From an uncultured Clostridia bacterium (GTDB lineage: Bacteria > Bacillota > Clostridia > Christensenellales > Aristaeellaceae), in assembly GCA_946538975.1 (NCBI GenBank), contig CAMNHF010000014.1, forward strand, positions 1 through 35,825: DNA of 35,825 nucleotides, written 5' to 3'. Position numbers and translations under genes: made by a program. Positions 15,808 to 23,913 of this stretch are shown piece after piece. Below the pieces are notes generated by a model. The model had not been told where the DNA came from. It worked only from the letters and a program-made list of their open reading frames with translations, and made no database searches. How positions within the stretch are numbered: position 1 is the stretch's first letter; each line of letters opens with the position of its first letter.

Positions 15808-16404
15808 ATGGGCAGCGGAATCGAAACCGAAGGCGGCCAGGAAAAGACGGGGCGGCTCATCACCGTCACCGTCCGCCTGGACAAGCGTACCTTCCGGCGC
15901 TTCGCCGTCTTTGACGCCCTGCGGGTGCGGCGGATGGGCCGGAGGCCGCTGGTGTTCGCCCTGCTGATGCTGGCCTTCGCGGCGGCGGCCCTCCTTCTGC
16001 GGAGGGAGCAGTCCGGGATGATCGCCGCGGTGCTGCTGGTCGTGGGCGTGGGCCTGCCCCTGGTCTGGGCGGGCAGCTTTCTGAGCCAGATCAACCTGCA
16101 GGCGGAGAAGAACAAGCTGACCCCGCCGCGCCTGGTCTACACCGTGACGCTGTCGGAGGAGGGCGTCTGCGTGCAGAACGTGCAGCGGGAGGAGGAGACA
16201 CTGCGCCTCGGCTGGAGCGAGGTCTGGAGGGCCTGGCGGCGCCGGGACTGCATTTATCTCTACGTGACGGAGCGCAGGGCCTTCCTCCTGCCGTCCGGGC
16301 AGGCCGACGCCCCCGACGACGAGGTGTGGGCCCTGTGCAGCAGCCATCTGCAGGGCCGAAGCGAAAGCGGCCCGCGGCAGCCTTCTCCATCGCGTGGCAA
16401 ATAA
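15808..16404 (+). CDS. YcxB-like membrane protein
   Basis: 198 residues, beginning 4 nt after the TRAP permease stop and so in the same transcript. A charged N-terminus (about 50 residues) leads to two hydrophobic helices (about 48-62 and 70-92), then a soluble domain, VYTVTLSEEGVCVQN ... LRLGWSEVWRAWRRRDCIYLYVTERRAFLLP, which matches the YcxB-like domain. That domain has no known biochemical activity. The tail after about residue 180 is Ser/Pro/Arg-rich. Its link to the TRAP permease is by position only. Confidence 0.75.
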   Translation: MGSGIETEGGQEKTGRLITVTVRLDKRTFRRFAVFDALRVRRMGRRPLVFALLMLAFAAAALLLRREQSGMIAAVLLVVGVGLPLVWAGSFLSQINLQAEKNKLTPPRLVYTVTLSEEGVCVQNVQREEETLRLGWSEVWRAWRRRDCIYLYVTERRAFLLPSGQADAPDDEVWALCSSHLQGRSESGPRQPSPSRGK

Positions 16405-16408
16405 ACGA

Positions 16409-16457
16409 AGCACAGCATATCGCATTCCGGAACGGCTGCGGTATGCTGTGCTGTTTT
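16409..16457. terminator. Terminator between YcxB-like and anti-sigma genes
   Basis: 11-bp perfect stem AGCACAGCATA (16409-16419) / TATGCTGTGCT (16442-16452), then GTTTT on the plus strand. On the minus strand it is followed by TCGTTTATTT, so it may serve both converging transcripts. Confidence 0.75.
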
Positions 16458-16486
16458 CTGTCGCAGAAGCGCCGGGACGGCAGCGG

Positions 16487-17611
16487 TCAGTCCGCCGGCT
16501 CCGTGCCGGGATCCGCCATCGGGCGCACCGACAGCGCGGCCAGCAGGGCTTCGGATTCCGTCAGGCCGCCGGTATCCATAACAAAGTAACGATCTTCTTC
16601 TTCCCAGATCAGCACAACCCGCCCGTCTTCGCTGAACATGCGCATCTCCCGCCCCCTGAACGTAACGGAAGAGGGCACCAGACCTTCCGTATCAACATTG
16701 CAGTTCATCGATTCTGAACAAACATCCAGAATAATGTATGCCGCGTTGTCCGATGTATACATCACACTGCTGTCCATAGAACCGCTGAGTCGTTCAAAAA
16801 CAGTTAAACCTGCATTGGGCAGCCAGGACACTTCATAATCCGGTATCTGCAAATCATAGGTCTTGTCTGTCCTATCTGTCTGTACAGGGTAAACGGACAT
16901 GGCCGCTGACAATGCCTCGCTTTCCGTCAGGCCATACGTCTGCAGCACAAAGTAGTAGTATGCGTCAGACCAGATCAGGCAGAGATGCTCTCTCTGGTGG
17001 AAGATCACGATCTCTTTCTCTCCCATATTCACAGTCTTTTGCGCCATGCCTTCCGTGTTCAGATTGACAAGCGCGCTGCTTGAACACACATCCAGCGTTA
17101 TGGTTGATCCGTGGGCGGATTTGTAGGTGGTGAAGTTCATCCGGCTGCCGCCGACAGACTCTGTTTTCTTGAACTCATCGCCCGGCAGCCAGCAGAGACG
17201 ATAATCGGAAGGCTGCGGAGTGGTATTCGGCATCGCGCTGTCTCTGTATGAAGACGGCCGGACCTTGATTTCAGTGTGGTCTGGTTTCGTAAGCAAGAAC
17301 AGATTCAGAACCTGCTCCCTGACTTCACCGCTGACCGCAAAGACGGTTGTCAGCGCAAGATTCAGCAGCAGCACGATCAGGATTGTCAGCCTGACGAAGG
17401 CGGCAACGCCTTTTTTCAGCGCTTTCCGCGTGTGCTGCTTTTTCGTCCGCTCGTCAATCAGCCGCAGAACCCGCCGATCCAGCTCCTCGCTGCCCTCGCA
17501 TTCTTCCTCCGGCGGAATCTCCCGGAGAATCAGCCTGTACTGCGCATACTGCAGTGCCGATTGAAAGTAGGCTTCCTCGGGGGAAAGCTCCGCCCATTCA
17601 TTCTCCGTCAT
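16487..17611 (-). CDS. Probable anti-sigma factor with two DUF4367-like repeats
   Basis: 374 residues. A cytoplasmic N-terminal part of about 80 residues (AELSPEEAYFQSALQYAQYR) precedes one transmembrane helix (VRLTILIVLLLNLALTTVF, around residue 95). The extracellular part contains two homologous repeats: SDYRLCWLPGDEF...GLTESEALSAAMSV and PDYEVSWLPNAGL...GLTESEALLAALSV. Each has a TITLDVC/YIILDVC strand and an EGM/EGL segment. The repeats look like the DUF4367 domain seen in clostridial anti-sigma proteins. It overlaps the sigma gene by 14 bp, starting before the sigma stop, so the pair is coupled. The real start is the ATG with GGAAGGAGGCGAGCGCC upstream; the first 23 residues of the ORF track belong to the sigma frame region. 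The gene is less GC-rich than its neighbours. Confidence 0.8.
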   Translation of the reverse strand: MTENEWAELSPEEAYFQSALQYAQYRLILREIPPEEECEGSEELDRRVLRLIDERTKKQHTRKALKKGVAAFVRLTILIVLLLNLALTTVFAVSGEVREQVLNLFLLTKPDHTEIKVRPSSYRDSAMPNTTPQPSDYRLCWLPGDEFKKTESVGGSRMNFTTYKSAHGSTITLDVCSSSALVNLNTEGMAQKTVNMGEKEIVIFHQREHLCLIWSDAYYYFVLQTYGLTESEALSAAMSVYPVQTDRTDKTYDLQIPDYEVSWLPNAGLTVFERLSGSMDSSVMYTSDNAAYIILDVCSESMNCNVDTEGLVPSSVTFRGREMRMFSEDGRVVLIWEEEDRYFVMDTGGLTESEALLAALSVRPMADPGTEPAD

Positions 17612-18203
17612 GGCGCTCGCCTCCTTCCAGCATGATGCCGCGCAGCCGCCTCCGGGCGCGCGTGAGCAGCATCCGCACACTGTCCGGCTTCACCTGCAGC
17701 TGCTCCGCGATCTCCTGATCGGATTGCCGCAGGAAGTATTTCATATGGAGCAGCGCCTGCTCCCGCTCGCTCAGCTGGGGCAGCGCCGTCATCAGCGCGT
17801 CCGCGTCATAGCCGGACAGCGGCTCCTCCTCCGCGGGGGCGGTGTCCGCGGCGCTGTCGGCCTCGGCGTGACGGGCTTTTTCATCATTCCGGTGGATCCT
17901 GTACACAGCGTTTTTGACGGTGACGAACACATAGCCCCGCAGCCGGTCCTGCTGCATCGCCCGCAGGCTGGAAACCCGCGGAACCAGCGAGACAAAGGCA
18001 TCCTGCACCGCGTCCTCCGCGGTCTGCCGGCTGCCGCAGAGCCGGTATGCATAGGTGAACAGCTCCTTGCGCAAGCCCAGATACAGGGCGGTCAGGAAGC
18101 TGCGATCCTCCCCGGAGCCGCTGCTCATGACCGCGAGATAAACCGGCCCTGGCAGGAGAAGCGCCATCTCTGCCGCCTGAAACAGCCTCAACACGATCTT
18201 CAT
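17598..18203 (-). CDS. ECF-type RNA polymerase sigma factor
   Basis: 201-residue sigma-70 family protein. Region 2 is ELFTYAYRLCGSRQTAEDAVQDAFVSL (about residues 45-75), and region 4 is LSEREQALLHMKYFLRQSDQEIAEQLQVKPDSVRMLLTRARRRL (about 145-190), containing the helix-turn-helix. An extra ~35-residue hydrophobic N-terminus precedes region 2, which is uncommon. The start was placed at the second of two adjacent ATG codons, after AAGGAAAGG. The 718-residue ORF in the track is antisense to the WYL gene upstream of this point. The anti-sigma partner follows with an overlap, the standard ECF arrangement. Confidence 0.85.
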   Translation of the reverse strand: MKIVLRLFQAAEMALLLPGPVYLAVMSSGSGEDRSFLTALYLGLRKELFTYAYRLCGSRQTAEDAVQDAFVSLVPRVSSLRAMQQDRLRGYVFVTVKNAVYRIHRNDEKARHAEADSAADTAPAEEEPLSGYDADALMTALPQLSEREQALLHMKYFLRQSDQEIAEQLQVKPDSVRMLLTRARRRLRGIMLEGGERHDGE

Positions 18204-18334
18204 CATCCTTTCCTTGTGCTGCCCGCCGCCTTTCAGCGCAATATGCCCTTTACGGCGCGGGCTGCCTTCCGCGGGGAAGCACAAACCCCCTCCGTTTATA
18301 TCAATCCATCTCAGCGCCAAATTGAAACACCTTC

Positions 18335-18358
18335 GACGAAATATCAGTATCCTGTTTC
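18335..18358 (-). promoter_or_regulatory. Candidate ECF autoregulatory promoter
   Basis: On the minus strand: GAAAC, a 15-nt spacer, CGTC. This is close to the AAC...CGT pattern of Bacillus ECF promoters, but the spacer is at the short limit. It lies about 130 nt upstream of the sigma gene. Autoregulation is typical of ECF operons. Confidence 0.25.
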
Positions 18359-18566
18359 GACCGGACGGCGGCAAATCCTGCCTGCGCATCCCGCGCGTGC
18401 CGCCGGCGGAGGAGCGGATGATGCGGTGCGATGCCGAAAGACGCCGCGCCCCCTTGATCCGCGCGACCCGGCGGGGCTTCGCTGCGCGTTTTTTTGGGGG
18501 AATTCCCGATGCGGAAGCTGCGGCAGACGGGCCGGGACCCCACGCGTTTTTCCGAGGGGTCATGGC

Positions 18567-18595
18567 TTGATCCTGCCGCGGGTGTATGCTAAGAT
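18567..18595 (+). promoter_or_regulatory. Promoter of the WYL regulator
   Basis: -35 TTGATC (4 of 6), 17-nt spacer, -10 TAAGAT with extended -10 TGC. Confidence 0.5.
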
Positions 18596-18632
18596 TCGTT
18601 AAGAGGATCATTCTGGCGAAAGGGTGATGCGT

Positions 18633-19616
18633 ATGGCGAACAAGAACCGCATTCTGCACCTGCTGCGCTTTCTGCAGACCGGCTCCGACGAGGATCATCC
18701 CGTCACGACGGCGCAGATTCGCGCTGCAATGGGGGAGAAGGGCTGCCCGGTCACGGTGGAGACGCTGCGGGATGACATCGCGGCCCTCCGGGAGGCCGGC
18801 TATGACATTGTGGTGAACGAGGCGAGCGGGCGGCCGACCACCTACAGCTTCGTCGACCGCACGCTGGATACGCCGGAATTGCAGCTGCTGATCGACGCGG
18901 TGTCCTCCTCCCAGTTCATCTCCCCGACGCGCAGCCGCCAGCTGATCGCCAAGCTGACCGCCATGGCCGGGCCCTCGCACCGGGAGGAGCTGCGGCAGGG
19001 CATCGAGACGGTCAAGACGCCGAACTCCCAGCTGCTGTACACGGTGCAGAAGATTCAGCAGGCGATCCGGGCGGATCGACAGATCACCTTCCAGTATTTC
19101 TCCTGGAATCTGGACAAGGAGTATGTGCCGCGCCACGACGGCAAGTGGTATGTCATCTCGCCCTACGCCACGCTCTGGCGGTACGAGCGGTATTTTCTGG
19201 TGGGCTGGTCGGAGGAGCGGGAGCGGGTGGTGGTGTTCCGCGTGGACCGGATGGGCCTGCCCCGGCTGACCCGGCAGGACCGGGTGCCCGCCCCGGCGGA
19301 CTACGACATCCGCAGCTACACGGAGCGCGTCTTCAACATGTACGACGAGGGCCCCATGGAGACCGTGACGCTGCGCTGCCGCCCCCACATGATCGGCACG
19401 CTGATCGACTATTTCGGGAAGGGCGTGGAGCCGTACAACCTGACGGAGGAGAGCTTCGACGCGGATGTCGCCGTCTGCGCCTCCGCCACCTTCTTCGGCT
19501 GGGTGCTGGGCTTCGGCGGCGACATGACCATCGCCGGCCCGCCGCCGGTCTGCGCGCAGTACCGGGACGCGCTGCGCAGGGCAGGGGAGGAAATGGCGGC
19601 CGGCGAGGGGAGATGA
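18633..19616 (+). CDS. WYL-domain transcriptional regulator
   Basis: 327 residues. The N-terminal winged helix-turn-helix covers about 1-75 (TTAQIRAAMGEKG...VTVETLRDDIAALREAGYDI). The WYL domain follows from about 140 (AIRADRQITFQYFSWNLDKEYVPRHDGKWYVISPYATLWRYERYFLVGW). The family senses nucleotides or other ligands through the WYL domain; targets are unknown. The expected Trp-Tyr-Leu reads WYVISPY here, a common variant. The start was set at the third possible codon, with GAAAGGG upstream; the track starts at a GTG three codons earlier. It points toward the acetolactate decarboxylase gene, which has its own promoter. Confidence 0.85.
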   Translation: MANKNRILHLLRFLQTGSDEDHPVTTAQIRAAMGEKGCPVTVETLRDDIAALREAGYDIVVNEASGRPTTYSFVDRTLDTPELQLLIDAVSSSQFISPTRSRQLIAKLTAMAGPSHREELRQGIETVKTPNSQLLYTVQKIQQAIRADRQITFQYFSWNLDKEYVPRHDGKWYVISPYATLWRYERYFLVGWSEERERVVVFRVDRMGLPRLTRQDRVPAPADYDIRSYTERVFNMYDEGPMETVTLRCRPHMIGTLIDYFGKGVEPYNLTEESFDADVAVCASATFFGWVLGFGGDMTIAGPPPVCAQYRDALRRAGEEMAAGEGR

Positions 19617-19764
19617 GCGGCATTCCCTCAGCCGGATCGCCCGCCTGACCGCCTCACAAAACAGCGCATGACGCGCGCGGCCGATAACCTGATGAAAACA
19701 TGCGGGGACACTGCTGCCTGCTCCGCCGCCCTGCGGAAAACGATGCTTTTTCACGAATGCAGCC

Positions 19765-19793
19765 TTCCCAAACCTCCCGCGGTATGCTATATT
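19765..19793 (+). promoter_or_regulatory. Promoter of the acetolactate decarboxylase gene
   Basis: -35 TTCCCA (4 of 6), 17-nt spacer, -10 TATATT with extended -10 TGC. The rest of 19617-19764 shows no gene and no clear terminator for the WYL transcript. Confidence 0.5.
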
Positions 19794-19881
19794 TGGATCA
19801 GACGGCCGGCAGACGAAGCGGGACTGCGGGTTTCCGCGCTGCCGGGAGCATACTGCTTGCTTGACAAAGGAGGATGCCGGA

Positions 19882-20736
19882 ATGAAGGCGAAAATGCGTT
19901 TTCTGCTGCTGTGCGCTGTGATCTGCGCGCTGCTGCTTCCTGTCGCGGGCGGCCTGGCCGAGCCGGAGCGGGAAGCCGTCTATCAGGTGGCGCTGCTGCA
20001 GTCGCTGGCCCAGGGGCATTACGACGGGATCATCACGGTTGGCGAACTGAAGGAGCACGGGGATACCGGCATCGGCACCTTCGAGGGGGTCAACGGCGAG
20101 ATGATCGTGCTGGACGGCGTGGTGTACCAGGCGATTCATGATGGCAGCATCGTGGTTCCGCCGGACAGCGAGACCGTCCCCTTCTCCAATGTGACCTATT
20201 TTGAGCCGGATCTCACCCTGTCGCTGTCCGGCATCGCCGACATGGCCGGCCTGCAGGAGCAGCTGGGCGCCGCGGTGCAGGACAATGGCGCCAATCTGTT
20301 CTATATGGTCAGGATCAGCGGCACCTTCTCCGCCATCAAGGTGCGCAGCGAGTATAAGCAGGAGAAGCCCTACCGGGAGCTTGACGTCGCGCTGACTGCC
20401 GATCAGGTGGAGTTCGATTTTGCGAACGTCCGTGGAACGATGGTCGGCCTGTACTGCCCCGCCTTCATGGGCGGCCTGAACAGCGTCGGCTGGCACTTCC
20501 ACTTCATCACCGAGGATCGGACGCAGGGCGGGCACGTGCTGCAGGTCAGCATTGACAGCGCCGAGGCCGCGATGGACGCGACGCCCGCATTCGCGCTGAT
20601 GCTGCCCGACGACGACGCTGCCTTCCAGCAGATGGACCTGAGCCGCGATATGGATGCGGCCATCCACCGCGCGGAGACGGCCACCTCATCGGATGCGGCG
20701 GAGACGGAGGAGGAGGCTGTGCCGGCCAACCCGTGA
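19882..20736 (+). CDS. budA: Exported alpha-acetolactate decarboxylase
   Basis: 284 residues. The enzyme converts 2-acetolactate to acetoin and CO2 and needs zinc. Family sequence is clear: QGHYDGIITVGELKEHGDTGIGTFEGVNGEMIVLDG, VPFSNVTYF, and NLFYMVRISGTFSAIKVRS. The three zinc-binding histidines are His205, His207 (GWHFHF) and His218 (GGHV). Residues 1-27 form a signal peptide ending GGLAEPE, so it is secreted or surface-located. An Ala/Glu-rich acidic tail follows the domain. AAAGGAGG lies 8 nt before the ATG. No acetolactate synthase gene is nearby, so the substrate must come from elsewhere in the cell or from other organisms. Confidence 0.9.
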   Translation: MKAKMRFLLLCAVICALLLPVAGGLAEPEREAVYQVALLQSLAQGHYDGIITVGELKEHGDTGIGTFEGVNGEMIVLDGVVYQAIHDGSIVVPPDSETVPFSNVTYFEPDLTLSLSGIADMAGLQEQLGAAVQDNGANLFYMVRISGTFSAIKVRSEYKQEKPYRELDVALTADQVEFDFANVRGTMVGLYCPAFMGGLNSVGWHFHFITEDRTQGGHVLQVSIDSAEAAMDATPAFALMLPDDDAAFQQMDLSRDMDAAIHRAETATSSDAAETEEEAVPANP

Positions 20737-20768
20737 TCTCATCATGATGATCCGTTCTGCCTTTCCAC

Positions 20769-20802
20769 AAAAAGCGCGGCAGTCTGCTGGCTGCCGCGTT
20801 TT
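20769..20802. terminator. Bidirectional terminator between convergent genes
   Basis: CGCGGCAG (20775-20782) pairs with CTGCCGCG (20791-20798), followed by TTTT on the plus strand and preceded by AAAAA, which gives a T-run on the minus strand. Confidence 0.85.
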
Positions 20803-20817
20803 GCAGTATTGGTTTTT

Positions 20818-21951
20818 TCAGTCCGCGCAGATGAAGGCTATGCCGTTGATCAGGATCTTGGCAGCCTTTTCCGGCTCCACCAGACGGTTCAGCACAATCC
20901 GGGTGTCCAGTGCCTCCTCGCCGAGGCCGCCGCACAGGTAGACGGTGTTGTCGATGTTTCCGCCCTGATCGATGACGGTGTATGTGCTGCCGTCTTCAAA
21001 TACGATCTCGATGCGCGCGAGGCTGTCCGGATCGGGCACGACGATCATCTGCTCCTCATCGCCGGAGACCATGGCGGCGCCGCGCTCATTGCAGGCAGGC
21101 GTCAGCGTCACCTTCATGCTGAAGGGGGACAGGGCGATCTGCGCGCCATCCTCCGCCGCGAACGCCCTGGTCCGCACGGCCTGCACCGCCGGAATGGGCG
21201 TCTCCTCCACATGCCGCCCTCTGTCATCCGTGAGGGCGCTGAGGGGCTGATCCGCGTACATCGCCGTCAGCACGGGCGCTTCCCCGTCCGGCAGATCGTC
21301 GAAGAACACGCAGTAGTAGTACAGGTGAACGCAGGTGTCCGTGCTGCCCTCCATGTCCACCCACATCATTTCGGCGGCGCGGTCGACGCAGAAGAAGATG
21401 TCCGCGTCATTCGCGAAGTACGCGCCCTTTTCCTCGTTCAGCAGCTGGCTGAACACCAGCGCGTTTTCGCCCTCCGGGTTCTCCAGCGTCATCTCCATCA
21501 CCAGCGCGTTCTCGTCGCGCACGGCGGAGAGGATCGTCAGCGTGTGATGGTTCATTTGCACCGTCACGGGCTCGCTCATGACCTGCGCCCCGATCAGCCG
21601 CTCCGCGGTCTCCGCGTCCATGGTCACATATTCCCGCCTGGGGAACAGGGACTCAAGTCCGCCCTTTCCGTTGTCGATGATCTCAACGTGCTCCGCCACA
21701 TCCTTCCGGGTTTCACCGCCGAATACGCGGTTGAAGAAATCCGTGTGGATGGCGGCGGCCAGGGCCGTCCCAACCAGCAGGATCCCCACCAGGACAAATA
21801 CCACACTCAGCGACAGCTTCTTTTTCATGACAGGCTCCTCCTCTTCGGCACGATTCATCACGCGCTGCGCGAGCCAGGGGTCGTCCTGCAGGCCGGACAG
21901 TTTCTGATCGGCGGCCTTGTGCAGTCTTGCGCGGATTTCCTGATCCGTCAT
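20818..21951 (-). CDS. Probable anti-sigma factor, DUF4179-like
   Basis: 377 residues. The cytoplasmic N-terminus (ARLHKAADQKLSGLQDDPWLAQRVMNRAEEEE) is followed by one transmembrane helix (SVVFVLVGILLVGTALAAAI, about residues 48-67) and a large extracellular domain. The first part of that domain (about 75-220) has strands typical of the DUF4179-like sensors that follow ECF genes in Clostridia. The start ATG overlaps the sigma stop by 4 bp. The 519-residue ORF in the track extends upstream only because it reads through the sigma gene in another frame. Confidence 0.78.
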   Translation of the reverse strand: MTDQEIRARLHKAADQKLSGLQDDPWLAQRVMNRAEEEEPVMKKKLSLSVVFVLVGILLVGTALAAAIHTDFFNRVFGGETRKDVAEHVEIIDNGKGGLESLFPRREYVTMDAETAERLIGAQVMSEPVTVQMNHHTLTILSAVRDENALVMEMTLENPEGENALVFSQLLNEEKGAYFANDADIFFCVDRAAEMMWVDMEGSTDTCVHLYYYCVFFDDLPDGEAPVLTAMYADQPLSALTDDRGRHVEETPIPAVQAVRTRAFAAEDGAQIALSPFSMKVTLTPACNERGAAMVSGDEEQMIVVPDPDSLARIEIVFEDGSTYTVIDQGGNIDNTVYLCGGLGEEALDTRIVLNRLVEPEKAAKILINGIAFICAD

Positions 21952-22457
21952 GCTTCCATTCCTCCCTCCAGCTGCCTGCGCAGCGCCTTGCGGGCGCTCT
22001 CCAGGCGCCTCGATATGTTGGATACAGCGATATGCAGGGTTTCTGAGATCTCCTGCATGGTCATGTTCTGATAATAGTAGAGCAGCACCACTTCCCGCTG
22101 CTTCAGCGGCAGCCGCAGCACCAGCTCCAGCAGGGCCGTGTCCTCCGGGCTGCTCTCGCAGGCCTCCTCCGGCAGATCTGCAATGTCCACCGAGAGATCC
22201 ACATGGCGGAACCAGCGCGACCGCATAAGATCCCGGCAGGTGTTCACGGCGATTCTCGTCAGCCAGGTCTTCTCGCTGCTCTCCTGCCGGAAGGTCTGCA
22301 TCCCGCGATAGACCTTGATGAATGTCTCCTGCACCGCATCCTCCGCCAGATGCGCATCCTTGAGGATCATGCAGCACAGGCGGCGCAGCTGCGTCTGGTA
22401 CGTCTGCACCAGGCGTTCCAGTTCCTTCGATGTGTCAGGGCCCTTGACATCATCCAT
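21948..22457 (-). CDS. ECF-type RNA polymerase sigma factor
   Basis: 169 residues. Region 2 is YQTQLRRLCCMILKDAHLAEDAVQETFIKVYRGMQTF, the -10 recognition part, with WLTRIAVNTCRDLMRSRWF after it. Region 4 is LPLKQREVVLLYYYQNMTMQEISETLHIAVSNISRRLESARKALRRQL. The length and layout are standard for ECF sigma factors. The start ATG is at the second in-frame candidate, with AAAGGAGG 9 nt upstream. It differs clearly from the sigma factor at 17598-18203, so the two are separate systems. Confidence 0.9.
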   Translation of the reverse strand: MDDVKGPDTSKELERLVQTYQTQLRRLCCMILKDAHLAEDAVQETFIKVYRGMQTFRQESSEKTWLTRIAVNTCRDLMRSRWFRHVDLSVDIADLPEEACESSPEDTALLELVLRLPLKQREVVLLYYYQNMTMQEISETLHIAVSNISRRLESARKALRRQLEGGMEA

Positions 22458-22840
22458 CCTTACCGCCCTCCTTTCACCCGATTGGACGAAAAGGGGAAGC
22501 CGCAATTTGCGCTTTCCCGATTTTGCATTTCAGTTTTTTTGCGGGGAACCGGCGGGAAGGGAGCCGGCCGCCTGTCCCCGTCCATCCAACGCGGTGCCGC
22601 CCGCACAGAGTCTGCAAACCCCGGGCTGCACCTGTATCCCCGCGGAGAAGTCCCCTTTTGGCAGGCCGAGGCGGGGACAGGGCACCGGGCGGAAATGAAA
22701 TCGCGCGAAAAAGCGCCCCCGGGCAGCTCAGCTTCTTCTGATGCTCCGGAAGGCGCGCTGCGTTTTTCCGTCAGACCGGCTTCCCTCCCGGCCAAAGGGA
22801 AGATGGCCCGCTGACAGGGACGCGCATGACCGCTTTCGGC
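22458..22840. other. Intergenic region with no supported gene
   Basis: This ~380-nt stretch lies upstream of the sigma operon and downstream of the CE2-like gene (both minus). I see no convincing gene or promoter. It contains one hairpin (22780-22802) and GC-rich runs such as CCGGC...GCCGG. The ORFs in the track have no ribosome site and odd compositions. Confidence 0.5.
22780..22802 (-). terminator. Hairpin after the long minus-strand operon
   Basis: Perfect 7-bp stem CTTCCCT/AGGGAAG with a 9-nt loop, about 40 nt after the CE2-like stop. There is no T-run, so termination is uncertain. Confidence 0.3.
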
Positions 22841-23869
22841 TCAGGCCAGGTGCAGCAGCTTTTTCAGCTCGTCCGCGATCTCCCGGGCCGCCCGGCGGTG
22901 CGCGTCGCGGCTGGGGTGCATCCGGGAGCCGAGGCTCTGGGCGTCGGAGAGGCTGAGATAGTGGACATTCTGATCGCCCCTTGCCCGCACGTCCTCCACC
23001 GCGCCCCGGAGGCTGTCCTCCACGGCGTGGCCGCACAGGCCGTAAGCCCACACGATGACCGCGCGGGGGTACCGGGCGCGGACGGCCTCCACCAGCTCGG
23101 CGGCGCGGGCGCGCAGCTCGGCGCGGGCCGCGGGTAGCTCGTCCGCTCCGAGCTTGGCGAGGGCGGAGCCATCGTTGGTGCCCAGATTGATCACCACCGC
23201 GTCGGCGGGGCGTTCGCCGTCGGGCGCGGGCCCCTCGCCGCCGGGGGGCACGCCGCAGAGCTGGCCGTAGATGCGCCCGATGCGGCTGTCCTGCTGGTTA
23301 TCCCAGCTGCGGGCAGCGCCCCAGCCGCCCAGGGCGATCACGCGCTTGTCAGCCTTCATCTCCTCGGCCACCAGCGTGGGGAAGGCGGGCATATGGGAGA
23401 TGAACAGCATCCGCCACTCCTGCGCCTCGCCGTAGGGCCCCATCGTGCCTTCGCCCACGGTCAGGCTGTCGCCGATGAATTCCAGCGTCAGGGGCCGGGC
23501 GTCCGGCGCTTCGGGCGTCCCGTCCGTGATGACCGCGTGCAGCACCACCGCGCCCTTCTCGTCATAGCTGGGCTGGGTGTCGCGCAGGATGGTGACCTCA
23601 TGGGGGAACTGATCGTCCAGACCGGCCAGCAGGGGATAGGTATGGGTGCCCTCGGCCATGGGCAGGCGGGTGATCGGCGCGCCGTCCACCAGCACGCCCA
23701 GCCACTGGGCATGATCGCCGGCGGTGGAGGTCGCCTCCACGTCCAGCCGCCTGCAGGCCAGCTTCACCCGCACGCCCGAGCCGCTCCACCAGAGGTTCTG
23801 CTCCCGCTCGCTCAGGTCATGCCGCCCGATGGTGACAAAACGGGCGTCCGGCAGGGAATAACGATTCAT
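22841..23869 (-). CDS. CE2-like SGNH esterase
   Basis: 342 residues. An N-terminal beta-rich domain (about 1-120, WWSGSGVRVKLACRRLDVEA...GVLVDG) precedes an SGNH hydrolase domain. The nucleophile Ser135 is in FIGDSLTVGEG, the oxyanion Gly/Asn in LGTNDGS (Asn232), and the catalytic His in MHPSRDAH (His318). This two-domain order matches carbohydrate esterase family 2 (acetyl xylan or acetyl glucomannan esterase). There is no signal peptide, so it would act inside the cell, on imported oligosaccharides for example. AAAGGAG lies 8 nt before the ATG. It is 44 nt downstream of the YjbR/PUA-like gene. Confidence 0.82.
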   Translation of the reverse strand: MNRYSLPDARFVTIGRHDLSEREQNLWWSGSGVRVKLACRRLDVEATSTAGDHAQWLGVLVDGAPITRLPMAEGTHTYPLLAGLDDQFPHEVTILRDTQPSYDEKGAVVLHAVITDGTPEAPDARPLTLEFIGDSLTVGEGTMGPYGEAQEWRMLFISHMPAFPTLVAEEMKADKRVIALGGWGAARSWDNQQDSRIGRIYGQLCGVPPGGEGPAPDGERPADAVVINLGTNDGSALAKLGADELPAARAELRARAAELVEAVRARYPRAVIVWAYGLCGHAVEDSLRGAVEDVRARGDQNVHYLSLSDAQSLGSRMHPSRDAHRRAAREIADELKKLLHLA

Positions 23870-23913
23870 CCTTCTCGCTCCTTTCGGATTCTATGATCTT
23901 GATGGGCTGCCGC

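Larger units (their letters stand above)
18204..18632. other. Divergent intergenic region, sigma gene / WYL gene
   Basis: No convincing gene. It holds a candidate ECF promoter for the sigma gene (18335-18358, minus) and a SigA promoter for the WYL gene (18567-18595, plus). The ORFs in the track here have no ribosome site that fits and code for Arg/Pro-rich peptides. Confidence 0.6.

Noticed and set aside
18417-18570. Possible 50-codon ORF with GGAGGAG before ATGATG upstream of the WYL gene
   Set aside because: Arg/Ala-rich peptide lying over the WYL -35 region; no domain and the spacing is poor.
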